NCBI GenBank assembly: GCA_016840825.1
Contig: JAEORN010000212.1
Location: forward strand, 1-64,000
Origin: Candidatus Thorarchaeota archaeon
GTDB lineage: Archaea; Asgardarchaeota; Thorarchaeia; Thorarchaeales; Thorarchaeaceae
Reading direction: 5' to 3'
Length of the DNA stretch: 64,000 nucleotides
Within the stretch, counting starts at the first letter, position 1. Every line of letters starts with the position of its first letter. The notes below the pieces were generated by a model, which did no database searches, was not told the DNA's origin, and worked only from the letters and a program-made list of their open reading frames with translations. Below are positions 36,690 to 45,378 of this stretch, piece after piece. Position numbers and translations under genes: made by a program.

Positions 36690-37217
36690 TTAGGTCGAGG
36701 TGGAGAGGTACCGAGCGATGATCCCATCTATAATTGAGATGAGAATCACATAGAATAGAATAAAGATCATCTGTTCAATAAATAGTCCTGAATTCCAAAG
36801 CCAATAGAATAAGGATAATGGGAAATGGACAGCGAATAGGAAGACAACGAGAACGAATCCTTGGCCAATCTGTCGGTCCCAAACAGTACTCTGTTTGTCG
36901 CCCCAGATTCTCTCTGTAAGGATTCTGTTGAGATATCCATAGAAGAAGAATACTCCAATACATCCAAACATAATTAGGACAAGGAAGATGGCAGAAGATG
37001 CATATGGACTGGCTAGGATATCAGGCTCTTCAAATATAGAAAAGACGACCAGATTGCTAAGAGCAGACATTGTTCCGAGAATGAAGTCGGAAAATAATAC
37101 CAAAATAGTCGTTATAATTAGAAAGGGCAAACCATGTAGAAAGTATTCCTTGATCTCTAGCTTTGCACCTTTAGATCTCATATCGAAATCTCCAGACTTA
37201 ATGCTTAATTCGTTCAT
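36690..37217 (-). CDS. Four-TM membrane protein of unknown function
   Basis: 175 residues, hydrophilic start (about 25 residues) then four hydrophobic helices at about 30-50, 75-100, 118-138 and 145-165. The charged loop 'NRILTERIWGDKQSTVWDR' lies between helices 2 and 3. No family recognised; DUF-type integral membrane protein. Internal Met at residue 13 is an alternative start. It faces the end of the FtsX locus. Confidence 0.6.
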   Translation of the reverse strand: MNELSIKSGDFDMRSKGAKLEIKEYFLHGLPFLIITTILVLFSDFILGTMSALSNLVVFSIFEEPDILASPYASSAIFLVLIMFGCIGVFFFYGYLNRILTERIWGDKQSTVWDRQIGQGFVLVVFLFAVHFPLSLFYWLWNSGLFIEQMIFILFYVILISIIDGIIARYLSTST

Positions 37218-37305
37218 TTGTCTTCATATCCTATACAAGAAGTGAGATATAAGCTGTCTTACAGAAGGTCTATATTGTTCGTCAATCAGTTCAGTACTGT
37301 TCAAA

Positions 37306-37554
37306 ATGAGTTACTTCGAATTGCCATGGTCATATTCAGCTGCTATAGTCACGTTTGGAATTTTCTTCTTTTCTCTGAATGTATATTTGTTCACATTGGT
37401 ATTGAGCCATCCATTTGCTAGTCCATGGTGGATTGTGCTTTCAGTAATTGGATTGATAGGTTTCATTTATTCTCTAAGAATGGCGAAGGTGCATCAAGCA
37501 GAGTTAGTAGTGAAGAAGCAGAGTGAGGAGTCACAGGTTTCTTCAGACAATTAA
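37306..37554 (+). CDS. Small two-TM protein (82 aa)
   Basis: ATG start, two hydrophobic helices (about 10-32 and 41-58) and a charged soluble tail (KVHQAELVVKKQSEESQ). No recognised family. It is divergent from the four-TM gene and convergent on asnS. The clean topology supports a real gene, but the ribosome-binding site is weak. Confidence 0.5.
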   Translation: MSYFELPWSYSAAIVTFGIFFFSLNVYLFTLVLSHPFASPWWIVLSVIGLIGFIYSLRMAKVHQAELVVKKQSEESQVSSDN

Positions 37555-37599
37555 AAGAAAGAGTACCAATCGGTATTTCACCGATTGGCTAAAACACAT

Positions 37600-38895
37600 C
37601 TATGGGTATACGCGACTAACAGTACGCGGAAATGGGACACAATCACGAATATGCTCTAATTTTAGCATCCAAGTGATCAAGCGATCCATTCCGACACCAA
37701 ATCCTGAATGTTCAACACTTCCGTATCGACGGATGTCTATATACCACTTGTACTTCTCAGGATCATCGCCTATTCGTCGAAGATTCTCAAGAATCCTATT
37801 GGCATCATCCTCTCGTTGACTACCTCCGATTATCTCACCATAACCGTGAGGAGCAAGAAGATCATCGTTCTTGTATGTACGAGGATCATCAGGATTGTGC
37901 TTCATGTAGAAAGACTTGATCTCTTTTGGATAGTATTCGATGAAGACGAAGGTATCCCGATCTTTCGATAGTATTTCCTCTGCTTCAGTGCGAATATCTT
38001 CGCCCCATGCTATCTCTAGACCAGCAGCTTGGCATACCTCAATCGCTTTATCATATGTCATCCTTTCAAACGGAGGTTTAATCCTCAATAGACGTTCAGG
38101 ATCAACCCCAAGTTCCTCAAGCTCATTTGGGCGATTCTTCACAACCGCATCACACATGTAGCTAATCAGCTCTTCTTGACGCTTCAAGTTGCACTCATGA
38201 TCACACCATGCTTCCTCAACTTCCAGATGCCAGAACTCTGTCAGGTGCTTCCTGGTTCTAGATTTCTCACCTCTGAATGAAGGTGCTAGGATGAACACCT
38301 TTTCCATAGCAAAAAGCTGTGGCTCAAGATGCATCTGACTCGTTTGCGTCAGGTAAACTGGTTTACCGAAGTAATCGACTTCAAAGAGCTCAGCTCCTTC
38401 CTCACCCATCGTACTTACGAACATTGGACACGTGGTTTCATAGAACCCTTGTTCTCTAAGATACGCACGAGCTGCTCTAAAGACCTCATCTCGAACTTTC
38501 AGAATATTGCTCATCTGGCGAGATCGCATCCAAAGGTGTCTATTATCATTTAGGAATTCAATACTCTGATCTTTGGTTATGGGGAAGTCTTCAGCAAAGT
38601 GCAGCACTTGAATATTCGTTACTTGCACTTCATAACCACCGGCTGCTCTTGAATCAGCCTTTACACTACCCTCTATTGCAATGAGGGATTCCACTAACAT
38701 CTTACTCGCAGCATCGAATTGGTCTTCGCTTACTGCGTCCTTCTTTATTACCGATTGAACGAGTCCTGATGGATCACGAAGTGTGACAAAGACCATCTTA
38801 CTTTGTGCACGGGTTCTATGCACCCATCCACGAAGACGGACCATCTTTCCTTCATATGCTCCATCAAGTACATCGCGTACTTTGATGAATTCCAT
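37600..38895 (-). CDS. asnS: Asparaginyl-tRNA synthetase, archaeal type
   Basis: 431 residues. Charges tRNA with asparagine in translation. The N-terminal OB-fold anticodon-binding domain (to about 105: VRLRGWVHRTRAQSKMVFVTL) is followed by the class II core: motif 1 around 'YLREQGFYETTCPMFV', motif 2 'FRGEKSRTRKHLTEFWHLE', and motif 3 'GFGVGMDRLITWML'. The segment 'KSFYMKHNPDDPRTY' follows archaeal AsnRS rather than AspRS, so I prefer Asn; related archaeal proteins also act in asparagine synthesis. ATG 38895 has GGTGA five bases upstream and is preferred over TTG 38907. Divergence from AspRS should be confirmed by phylogeny. Confidence 0.88.
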   Translation of the reverse strand: MEFIKVRDVLDGAYEGKMVRLRGWVHRTRAQSKMVFVTLRDPSGLVQSVIKKDAVSEDQFDAASKMLVESLIAIEGSVKADSRAAGGYEVQVTNIQVLHFAEDFPITKDQSIEFLNDNRHLWMRSRQMSNILKVRDEVFRAARAYLREQGFYETTCPMFVSTMGEEGAELFEVDYFGKPVYLTQTSQMHLEPQLFAMEKVFILAPSFRGEKSRTRKHLTEFWHLEVEEAWCDHECNLKRQEELISYMCDAVVKNRPNELEELGVDPERLLRIKPPFERMTYDKAIEVCQAAGLEIAWGEDIRTEAEEILSKDRDTFVFIEYYPKEIKSFYMKHNPDDPRTYKNDDLLAPHGYGEIIGGSQREDDANRILENLRRIGDDPEKYKWYIDIRRYGSVEHSGFGVGMDRLITWMLKLEHIRDCVPFPRTVSRVYP

Positions 38896-38973
38896 AATAG
38901 TCACCAATAATCTCGCAGCCTTACCAAGAAAGGCAAGACTAGTTCATCAGATTTGACTTATGGATAAAAGGAT

Positions 38974-38996
38974 GACGGCCAAAACCGGCCGTCCTC
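38974..38996 (-). terminator. Hairpin terminator of the surface-protein gene
   Basis: GACGGCC (38974-38980) pairs with GGCCGTC (38987-38993) around a six-base loop. On the minus strand the stem is followed by ATCCTTTTATCC, just after the stop at 39002. Confidence 0.7.
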
Positions 38997-39001
38997 CAAA
39001 A

Positions 39002-40906
39002 CTAACGGTATTTGATGTACCAAATGATTACTCCAGCAAGAATGACTACTCCGCTAAGAGCTGCAGCGAATAAGATTACCATGCTGGTAGTGGATATTGA
39101 AACCTCAACTGTAACGGTAGAGGTTGCAGTGTTTCCACCCAAATCAGTCACCGCCAAAGTGACTTCATGAATCCCTGCAGCCAACCCTGAGAAGTCAAAC
39201 TCGATTGATTCTGAGGTCCAATCGTCTTCAACGACTACGAACCCATCAACAGAGATCGTATAAGACTCCATGAAATCATCCGTTGCTGTCCAATTCCGGA
39301 CTATTCGGCCTGCTCCTTGGGCATAATAAACTGTAGGTGGTTCATAGATGATTAGAGGGGCAATATCATCTTGCATTACTGTTACCATAACCTCATCTGT
39401 CACCCAGTTCCCACTTGTATCATTGACCCAGAGAGTGTAATTATAGTTTCCAATAGCAATCCTATCCACTATATGATAGATATAGAATGGATTGTTTTGA
39501 TCAAGGGAACCATTATCAACAGAAACACCATTCTTGTATAAATTGAAGGAATCCATATTCTCTTCAGTTATATTCCAACGGAGAGAGTTATCCGTTTCAG
39601 TATAGTAGAACTGAAGGTCATCAGGTCCTTCAATAACTGGAGTCACATTTTCATAAATCCTGAGAGAAACAATATCCTCTGCCGTGTTATCATTCAGATC
39701 GATAGCTCTGAGCTTCAACTCATACACGCCAATTTTGAATCCTGTTGCATTGAATGTGTAGTATGTTTGATTGGTCCAAGTAACAGTTTCGTTTAGATCA
39801 TCATCGATGTAGAATTTTAATTGTGCAGGATACTCATCAGTAACGTTCCACGTTATAGTGATATTCTCTGTTCCAACCAAGAATTCTTTATCACCGGGTG
39901 AATCAAAAACAGGACTTCTTATGTCAGCGCTAACCATTGTGAGGTTATAGAAACCAATCCCATTCACGACTGGTGAACCCAGATAGGATACAGTCCAATT
40001 GATGAATGCAATTGGTAGGTCTAGGAATCTCACTGTTCCATTCACAGGAGTGTATTGGTAGTCAATTACTGTACCGTTGTAGAAAGTAACGTTAACAAGA
40101 GCACCTTCTACAGGAGCAAGGGTGGTTTCGTAGTGAGTGAATACTTCCAGATCATAATACTCTGCAAGACCAGCAAATGGACCTAGTGTCTTGTGAGCTT
40201 GAATAGTTGTACCATCAGTAGTGAAATTCTCAGCAATTAGTACAGTTCCCAAGTATTCAAGCGCTGCAACAGTTAGATAATATGTATAGTTGCCAATTGG
40301 AATGTCAGTAACATTTGCGATTCCATCTTCACCTAGATTGAAGTAGTCATAGGTTGTATTTGTATCGCGGCTATAGATAGTGAAGTTCAATCCTTCTCCA
40401 GGATATCCAGATACATCAGTCACTGTAACGATGATGTCATCATCATCATCTTCCCAATCCAGATTTCCAATCTTGAATGTTGAGAATGCTTCAGGCCCAT
40501 CAGAGATCATGCTACCATTGAGGGATACTCCTGGCGCTTCAGCCCATGTAACATTCCACTCATAGGTTCCCTGTGGAACATCTTTGAAAACTGCGGAACC
40601 ATCACCGATTGTGTATTTAGAATCATATTTGGATCCATCAGTTGCATTATAGAGCGTAACATTAGCTGTTGATATCTCAACAGTATTATTATAGACATAG
40701 AATTCGAAATCGTCGTCGTTGAATTCTGAATCAACATTAATTGTATTATTCTCGACGACTAAATTCGTTGCTGCAATTGTCCTCGGTTGATCCATTGGCG
40801 TTGTTACGTGCGATGTTGAAACTTGCACAACCGCCATAGGTATCACGGTACTACTCAGTACCAGTATGGCGAGGAGAAATGTGAAAGCCTTGTGTTTATT
40901 GTTCAT
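39002..40906 (-). CDS. Large membrane-anchored surface protein with Ig-like and carboxypeptidase-regulatory-like repeats
   Basis: 634 residues. Signal peptide at 1-27 (NNKHKAFTFLLAILVLSSTVIPMAVV), a long extracellular region with dozens of N-glycosylation sequons, and a C-terminal TM helix (about 608-630) ending in IKYR. The first half has beta-sandwich repeats of the type 'VENNTINVDSEFNDDD', 'FKDVPQGTYEWNVTW' and 'VTDIPIGNYTYYLTV', like carboxypeptidase-regulatory/Cna-B-type units. The second half (about 345-605) has three Ig-like repeats (ENITITWNVTDEYP; DNSLRWNITEENMD). Probably an S-layer-associated or adhesion protein. A hairpin terminator follows the stop and a TTTTATG element at about 40985 may be its TATA box. 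Confidence 0.82.
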   Translation of the reverse strand: MNNKHKAFTFLLAILVLSSTVIPMAVVQVSTSHVTTPMDQPRTIAATNLVVENNTINVDSEFNDDDFEFYVYNNTVEISTANVTLYNATDGSKYDSKYTIGDGSAVFKDVPQGTYEWNVTWAEAPGVSLNGSMISDGPEAFSTFKIGNLDWEDDDDDIIVTVTDVSGYPGEGLNFTIYSRDTNTTYDYFNLGEDGIANVTDIPIGNYTYYLTVAALEYLGTVLIAENFTTDGTTIQAHKTLGPFAGLAEYYDLEVFTHYETTLAPVEGALVNVTFYNGTVIDYQYTPVNGTVRFLDLPIAFINWTVSYLGSPVVNGIGFYNLTMVSADIRSPVFDSPGDKEFLVGTENITITWNVTDEYPAQLKFYIDDDLNETVTWTNQTYYTFNATGFKIGVYELKLRAIDLNDNTAEDIVSLRIYENVTPVIEGPDDLQFYYTETDNSLRWNITEENMDSFNLYKNGVSVDNGSLDQNNPFYIYHIVDRIAIGNYNYTLWVNDTSGNWVTDEVMVTVMQDDIAPLIIYEPPTVYYAQGAGRIVRNWTATDDFMESYTISVDGFVVVEDDWTSESIEFDFSGLAAGIHEVTLAVTDLGGNTATSTVTVEVSISTTSMVILFAAALSGVVILAGVIIWYIKYR

Positions 40907-41042
40907 CCAATGTCACTCTCATTGTCGTAGACAGACTCTCTAGTGTCATCTCACTACTTAGCGGCTCGAAGCCTGCATGGAGCATAAAAGGGTTTTCATA
41001 GACTTAGTGTTGTATTACTTTTGAGAAGATTGGCGAATTGAA

Positions 41043-41960
41043 CTATACTCGTTCATCTAACCATCTTAGCATATCAGCAAGGACTTGGTCGCCACCGTCA
41101 TCCTCAAAGGGTTCATGATAGAGACCCTCGTATAGTTTCCAAGTCTTGTCCTCTGACGAGATTCTGTCAAAGAATTTCTTGTTCTCTTCAGGAATCAATA
41201 TCTGATCTTCACCAGTCTGAAGTAAAATGATCGGGGTTGTGATATCCTCAGCTTTGTTGAAGATTTCTTCTCTCAGGTTCAAACCTTCTATTGCAAAGCG
41301 AGGGGTTGCTTTATCAAAACGAAGTGGGTCTTCCTTATTACGTCTAACAACTTCAGGATTACGTGCTATGAGGTTGAGATCCAATCCTGTATCGAAGTAT
41401 TGCTTGACATTCAACCGGGACAAGCCTTTTGCAATAGCCCTCGTTGCAGCGCTAATCTTCAGGCGTTCAGACACAGCAGGGCAAGGAGTAACGAGACCGT
41501 CAATTCCCTCAGGATGCGCGAGGGTGTATTGATATGCCCAAAGGCTTCCTAGTGAGTGTCCATAGAAGAAGAACTTTTCATCGGGATGAGAGAGTTTCAG
41601 ATAGGATACGAGTGAATCCAGATCTTGCACATATTCATCAAAGCTATCGACATGTCCTTTGATTCCCGTATATTTACCAAAACCACGCATATCAGGAGCA
41701 TAGAAGAGATATCCGTTTTTTGCAAAGAATTCACTTACAAAAGTAATCGTGCCGCTATGAGCACCAAGACCATGTAATCCAAGGATGATAGCCTTTGGTT
41801 TGCCCTCGGGTTTGTAAACACGCATGAACATCTGCGTTCCATCATACCCAAGATATTCGCTTTCTTCGTATGTCACTGAATACCACTCTCGTTGAGATTT
41901 ATTTCTATTATCTCTCTTGCTTTTGTGGTTATTGGTACAAATTGAGTCTTTCCTACTCAT
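41043..41960 (-). CDS. Alpha/beta hydrolase, monoacylglycerol lipase/lysophospholipase type
   Basis: 305 residues. After a 25-residue basic start comes the serine-aminopeptidase-type hydrolase fold: 'ILGLHGLGAHSGTI', 'APDMRGFGKYTGIKGHV', nucleophile 'YGHSLGSLWAYQY', Asp in 'LLQTGEDQILIP' and His in 'LYHEPFED'. This is the monoglyceride lipase/YtpA group, which cleaves monoacylglycerol or lysophospholipid esters. Its ATG overlaps the TGA of the upstream dioxygenase gene by four bases (ATGA), so the two are one operon. Cytosolic; substrate uncertain. Confidence 0.88.
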   Translation of the reverse strand: MSRKDSICTNNHKSKRDNRNKSQREWYSVTYEESEYLGYDGTQMFMRVYKPEGKPKAIILGLHGLGAHSGTITFVSEFFAKNGYLFYAPDMRGFGKYTGIKGHVDSFDEYVQDLDSLVSYLKLSHPDEKFFFYGHSLGSLWAYQYTLAHPEGIDGLVTPCPAVSERLKISAATRAIAKGLSRLNVKQYFDTGLDLNLIARNPEVVRRNKEDPLRFDKATPRFAIEGLNLREEIFNKAEDITTPIILLQTGEDQILIPEENKKFFDRISSEDKTWKLYEGLYHEPFEDDGGDQVLADMLRWLDERV

Positions 41961-42739
41961 AATCCAAAAATATAGGATGTCATCGCTATAGATCCAAATA
42001 CGTACCCTTCAGCAAATGATTGTATCCTGTCATTCGAATCAGTTGCTCCCAAGGCATAAAGTAAAGGATAGAAATGATCAGGGGTGGGATGTGCCTGTTT
42101 GGATATGGGACCAAGCTTCTCATATCCAACAACAGATGAATGATCATGTTTTTTGAGAGCCACATCGATTAGTGATGCAAATTCCTGATTCCAATCATAT
42201 GCTCCTTCTGGCATGTCCCAAGCGATTGCTCTGAGATTATGAACAAGATTTCCACTTCCGACAATAAGCACTCCTTCATTTCGAAGATCCTTCAATTTTC
42301 TCATTAGCTCATAGTGATACGAAGGTGCTTCTTTGTAGTTTATACTAAGCTGAATCGTAGGAATGTCAGCATCTGGATACATTCGTTTCAAGATACTCCA
42401 AGTCCCATGATCAAGTCCCCAATTTGTGTCGAGTTCAGCCCTTACAAGATCGCTGATTTCTTTAGCCAAGGGAATATTCCCCTTTGCAGGATATTGCTGT
42501 ATATAGAGTTCTTCAGGAAATCCATAGAAATCGTGAATTGTACGAGGTTTTTCAACGGCAAGAATTCGTGTGTCATGAGTATACCAATGTGCAGATATGC
42601 ACAGGATTGTCTCTGGTCGTGGAAGGAGATGTGCCATCCTTTGCCATTCATTCGTAAAGAAATTATCTTCAATCGCATTCATTGGAGACCCATGACCTAT
42701 GAAAATGACAGGCATTAACTCATCACTCATCGAAATCAT
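41957..42739 (-). CDS. Class III extradiol dioxygenase, YgiD/DODA type
   Basis: 260 residues, very similar in layout to E. coli YgiD (4,5-DOPA extradiol dioxygenase). Seen: 'PVIFIGHGSPMNAIEDNFFT', 'ILCISAHWYTHDTRI', 'PRTIHDFYGFPEELY', 'DHGTWSILKRMYPDADIP', 'VGSGNLVHNLRAI' and 'HPTPDHFYPLLYALGA'. The metal-binding histidines (GHGSP, SAHW and HPTPDH regions) are intact. These enzymes open catechol rings with dioxygen, which is notable if the host is anaerobic; DODA-like proteins may also have non-oxygenase roles. First gene of a coupled pair with the lipase-like hydrolase. Confidence 0.9.
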   Translation of the reverse strand: MISMSDELMPVIFIGHGSPMNAIEDNFFTNEWQRMAHLLPRPETILCISAHWYTHDTRILAVEKPRTIHDFYGFPEELYIQQYPAKGNIPLAKEISDLVRAELDTNWGLDHGTWSILKRMYPDADIPTIQLSINYKEAPSYHYELMRKLKDLRNEGVLIVGSGNLVHNLRAIAWDMPEGAYDWNQEFASLIDVALKKHDHSSVVGYEKLGPISKQAHPTPDHFYPLLYALGATDSNDRIQSFAEGYVFGSIAMTSYIFGL

Positions 42740-42849
42740 ACCTCATCAAACCCCTTGTTTCTCGTTCTAACCTAATAACAGAGGTGATATAGCAAAATCC
42801 ATCTAAAGATCATGCCACCCCTTCCTGCTGAATCTCAGCATACTTGAGA

Positions 42850-42857
42850 TTTAAATA
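42850..42857 (+). promoter_or_regulatory. TATA box of paralogue 1
   Basis: TTTAAATA ends 48 bases before ATG 42905. The identical octamer ends 48 bases before the ATG of paralogue 2 (43670). The shared leader AGCGGAG follows in both. Confidence 0.65.
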
Positions 42858-42904
42858 TCGGATTTGCAATGCAGTAATAGCTGGTGTTCCAGCGGAGAAG
42901 AACT

Positions 42905-43561
42905 ATGAGGGTAGTTAGAATCATTTTTCCTTTGTTCTTATTGATGCTATTAGCAGTGAATACAGCGAGTGCAGCAAACACTCAAGGATTGACGTGGGCT
43001 TTCTCGCCGGGAGATAGAATAGATTATACATATCGAATTGATTTCGGCGATACTACTTATCCCTATTCAATATTGGAGGGGACCTATGAATGCTACGTAA
43101 TAATAGATACCCTTCCTGAAATCTCAGAAGTGGTTGGAATAATTCCTACTATTACCAATATGAATGTCGATCAGTACCTTGCTAATGGAACTGAATTCTA
43201 TTTCTTGTGGATTGCAGTACCAATTGGCAATTGGACTTTGTTGACTGAACTCCTTGAGAACTCAATGGGCTCTTCGACCAATGTTACACTGATAAATACT
43301 TTCACAGAGTGGGGCTATGATCAAAGCTACTCATATGGAGGAACTCAGCAGAATACAGTCCTGAGGATAGCAAAATCAGATGGTGCCATCCAATATCTCA
43401 AGCAGGAGATGATCTATACTGATGAAACACATAATACATTGATTGAATTAACTCGAGTTGGCGGGTCATTCTTACCAATCGATGATACTTTGTTAATTCC
43501 AATTGGTATTGGTGCAGTTGCTGTGATCATAATCCTAGCAGTTTTAGTAAAGAGAAGGTAG
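42905..43561 (+). CDS. Signal peptide/one-TM protein, tandem family member 1
   Basis: 218 residues from ATG 42905 (GGAG eight bases upstream; the frame is open to GTG 42884). Signal peptide to about residue 25, then a mature start 'AANTQGLTWAFSPGDRIDYTY', the family hallmark. Further family blocks are 'FLWIAVPIGNWTLLTELLE' and 'TEWGYDQSY'. One TM helix precedes a basic end (VKRR). It is one of four tandem homologues (also 43670, 44427, 45379), type I membrane proteins with an extracellular domain of about 160 residues. I do not recognise the family. It has its own TATA box and terminator. Confidence 0.82.
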   Translation: MRVVRIIFPLFLLMLLAVNTASAANTQGLTWAFSPGDRIDYTYRIDFGDTTYPYSILEGTYECYVIIDTLPEISEVVGIIPTITNMNVDQYLANGTEFYFLWIAVPIGNWTLLTELLENSMGSSTNVTLINTFTEWGYDQSYSYGGTQQNTVLRIAKSDGAIQYLKQEMIYTDETHNTLIELTRVGGSFLPIDDTLLIPIGIGAVAVIIILAVLVKRR

Positions 43562-43564
43562 AGG

Positions 43565-43596
43565 GCTGGATTAACTCCAGCTTCTCCTGTTTTTTA
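43565..43596 (+). terminator. Hairpin terminator of paralogue 1
   Basis: GCTGGA (43565-43570) and TCCAGC (43576-43581) form a stem with a five-base loop, followed by TTCTCCTG and a run of six T. It separates paralogues 1 and 2. Confidence 0.7.
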
Positions 43597-43614
43597 TAAT
43601 GTGTATACATTTCG

Positions 43615-43622
43615 TTTAAATA
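43615..43622 (+). promoter_or_regulatory. TATA box of paralogue 2
   Basis: TTTAAATA ends 48 bases before ATG 43670, the same octamer and spacing as for paralogue 1. Confidence 0.65.
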
Positions 43623-43669
43623 TGCGTTCTATTACAGGACAGTAGCTGATACTTCAGCGGAGCAGAAAA

Positions 43670-44341
43670 ATGAGGGTAAGACTAGTAATTATCTTTGCAC
43701 TAGCAATGATGCTCCTAGGAACATCATTCAGTGCTGCGGCAAATACACAGAATCTATCCTGGGGTCTTTCAGTTGGAGACAGAATTGATTATGTTCTTTC
43801 TGTAGACGCAGGTGATTCTGCAGCAGTCTCATGGGAGAATGGCGTCTATAATCTATATGTCATCGTAAATCAGCTTAGGGAAATTCCGACCACTGCGACC
43901 TCAATGATGGATGTGACATTGTCACAATTCTATGTTACAGTGTATTTCACAAACGGGACGACATTCCCAACGAGTCTCACATGGATAGCAGTCCCTATTG
44001 GTAATTGGACATTATTGACCACACTTTTGAACAGCTCTACCCCACTCACCGGCGAGGTTACCTTTATTGATACTGCAACGGAATGGGGCTATGACTATGT
44101 TGTCGATTATGGATTGGTAGTTCAAACCACCATCTTTCGTATTCTGAAGGACGATGGAGCACTCAACCGATATGAGATTCGTAGTGTTGATGACAACCCT
44201 GCTGCAAATGCGGTAGTTTCTATCTATAGACCGGGACCTCTGAATCTCCCAGTTGACAGCTCATTGGTTCTACCAATTGCGATTGGCGCTGGAGTTATCA
44301 TAATCGCACTGGTGATTATTGTCATCAAGGGAAGGAAATGA
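43670..44341 (+). CDS. Signal peptide/one-TM protein, tandem family member 2
   Basis: 223 residues. Signal peptide (RLVIIFALAMMLLGTSFSAA), then 'ANTQNLSWGLSVGDRIDYVL', 'WIAVPIGNWTLLTTLL', 'VTFIDTATEWGYDYVV', and a C-terminal TM helix ending KGRK. It matches member 1 throughout and member 3 even more closely (the REIP segment after the first domain strands). Leader TCAGCGGAGCAG shared with member 1. Extracellular role unknown. Confidence 0.82.
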   Translation: MRVRLVIIFALAMMLLGTSFSAAANTQNLSWGLSVGDRIDYVLSVDAGDSAAVSWENGVYNLYVIVNQLREIPTTATSMMDVTLSQFYVTVYFTNGTTFPTSLTWIAVPIGNWTLLTTLLNSSTPLTGEVTFIDTATEWGYDYVVDYGLVVQTTIFRILKDDGALNRYEIRSVDDNPAANAVVSIYRPGPLNLPVDSSLVLPIAIGAGVIIIALVIIVIKGRK

Positions 44342-44370
44342 GCTGGTGAAAAGCTAGCTCGCTCATTCCA

Positions 44371-44378
44371 TTTATAGG
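44371..44378 (+). promoter_or_regulatory. Possible TATA box of paralogue 3
   Basis: TTTATAGG lies about 50 bases before ATG 44427, close to the 48-base spacing seen for members 1 and 2. Motif evidence only. Confidence 0.4.
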
Positions 44379-44426
44379 GAGGTTCATCTCGAAAAAGATG
44401 AAAACTATTTTGATTGAGGGAGTAAC

Positions 44427-45092
44427 ATGAAGAAGAAACTCATTCTTTGCGGATTCTTATTGTCACTGATATTAACACCAACTTTTGCAAGTGCTGCAAA
44501 TTCTCAGAATTTGTCATGGGGCTTTGCGGTAGGAAATAGGTTCGATTATACCCTAACAGTCGAGGCAAATGAAAACGCTACACCAGTCTATAGGCCAGGC
44601 ACATATGAGTTGTATTTTGTTGTAGAGGTGCTTCGGGAAATTCCAGAAACTGTGACTTCGATTTATGATACACTAATGTCACAATCAGGTACCAGTCAAT
44701 ACTTTAGTAACGGCACCGAGCTACCGTATCCAGTTGAATGGATTGCCTACCCAATTGGCAATTGGACGTTGATGAGAGAACTTCTGGAGATTGTTGCAGA
44801 ACCCTATGAAGATGTTACATTTATCGATACTGCAACAGAATGGGGACATGAATGGACACAAGTCGCTGGCCCTTCCAGTGTGACGTATACGGTTCGACTC
44901 TCCAAGGGAGACGGAGCTTTGACATTCTATAATCGGGTATACGAGTATGATACCATAGCCTATAATTCAAGGGTGGAATTGGTTCGAAAGGGTGGAGATA
45001 TCCTTCCTGTGAATGATCTAATTCTGCCAATTGCTGTCGTAGCTGTAGGAATCATAGTGGTACTCGCTGTGATTTTCTTGAAGAAAAGATAA
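44427..45092 (+). CDS. Signal peptide/one-TM protein, tandem family member 3
   Basis: 221 residues, GAGGGAG upstream of ATG. Signal peptide (KKKLILCGFLLSLILTPTFA), then 'AANSQNLSWGFAVGNRFDYTL', 'WIAYPIGNWTLMRELLE', 'VTFIDTATEWGHEW', TM helix and KKR end. Followed by a hairpin terminator. Its extracellular part keeps the family blocks but differs between them, which suggests variants of one domain with different binding surfaces. Confidence 0.82.
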   Translation: MKKKLILCGFLLSLILTPTFASAANSQNLSWGFAVGNRFDYTLTVEANENATPVYRPGTYELYFVVEVLREIPETVTSIYDTLMSQSGTSQYFSNGTELPYPVEWIAYPIGNWTLMRELLEIVAEPYEDVTFIDTATEWGHEWTQVAGPSSVTYTVRLSKGDGALTFYNRVYEYDTIAYNSRVELVRKGGDILPVNDLILPIAVVAVGIIVVLAVIFLKKR

Positions 45093-45096
45093 GAGA

Positions 45097-45125
45097 GAGG
45101 GTACACCCTCATCTCCTCTTTTTAT
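45097..45125 (+). terminator. Hairpin terminator of paralogue 3
   Basis: GAGGGT-AC-ACCCTC at 45097-45110 followed by ATCTCCTC and a T-run. The stem closes with a small loop; clear terminator form right after the stop. Confidence 0.7.
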
Positions 45126-45378
45126 ATTGACTTATTGTACATGTGTCAAAAAACTCATAAATTGGCTAATCTAGAAAGAATCAATTATTCTCTTCTCTTG
45201 TTCTTCTGAGCAGGAACGAGTTCTGTTTGAGTACAGTTTAACCACGAAGATTTACCATTTTGTTGCTGACAAGAAAAGATTGTTTTAGGAATCATTCAAA
45301 TCGTCAAGTATCTAAAACTTATCCAAAGGAAGTTGATAGAGAATATCTAGCATATCCCCATTCGAATGGTGTTGAATA

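Noticed and set aside
44340..44360. GAGCT...AGCTC inverted repeat after paralogue 2 as a terminator
   Set aside because: Only five pairs with a long loop and no T-run; too weak to list.
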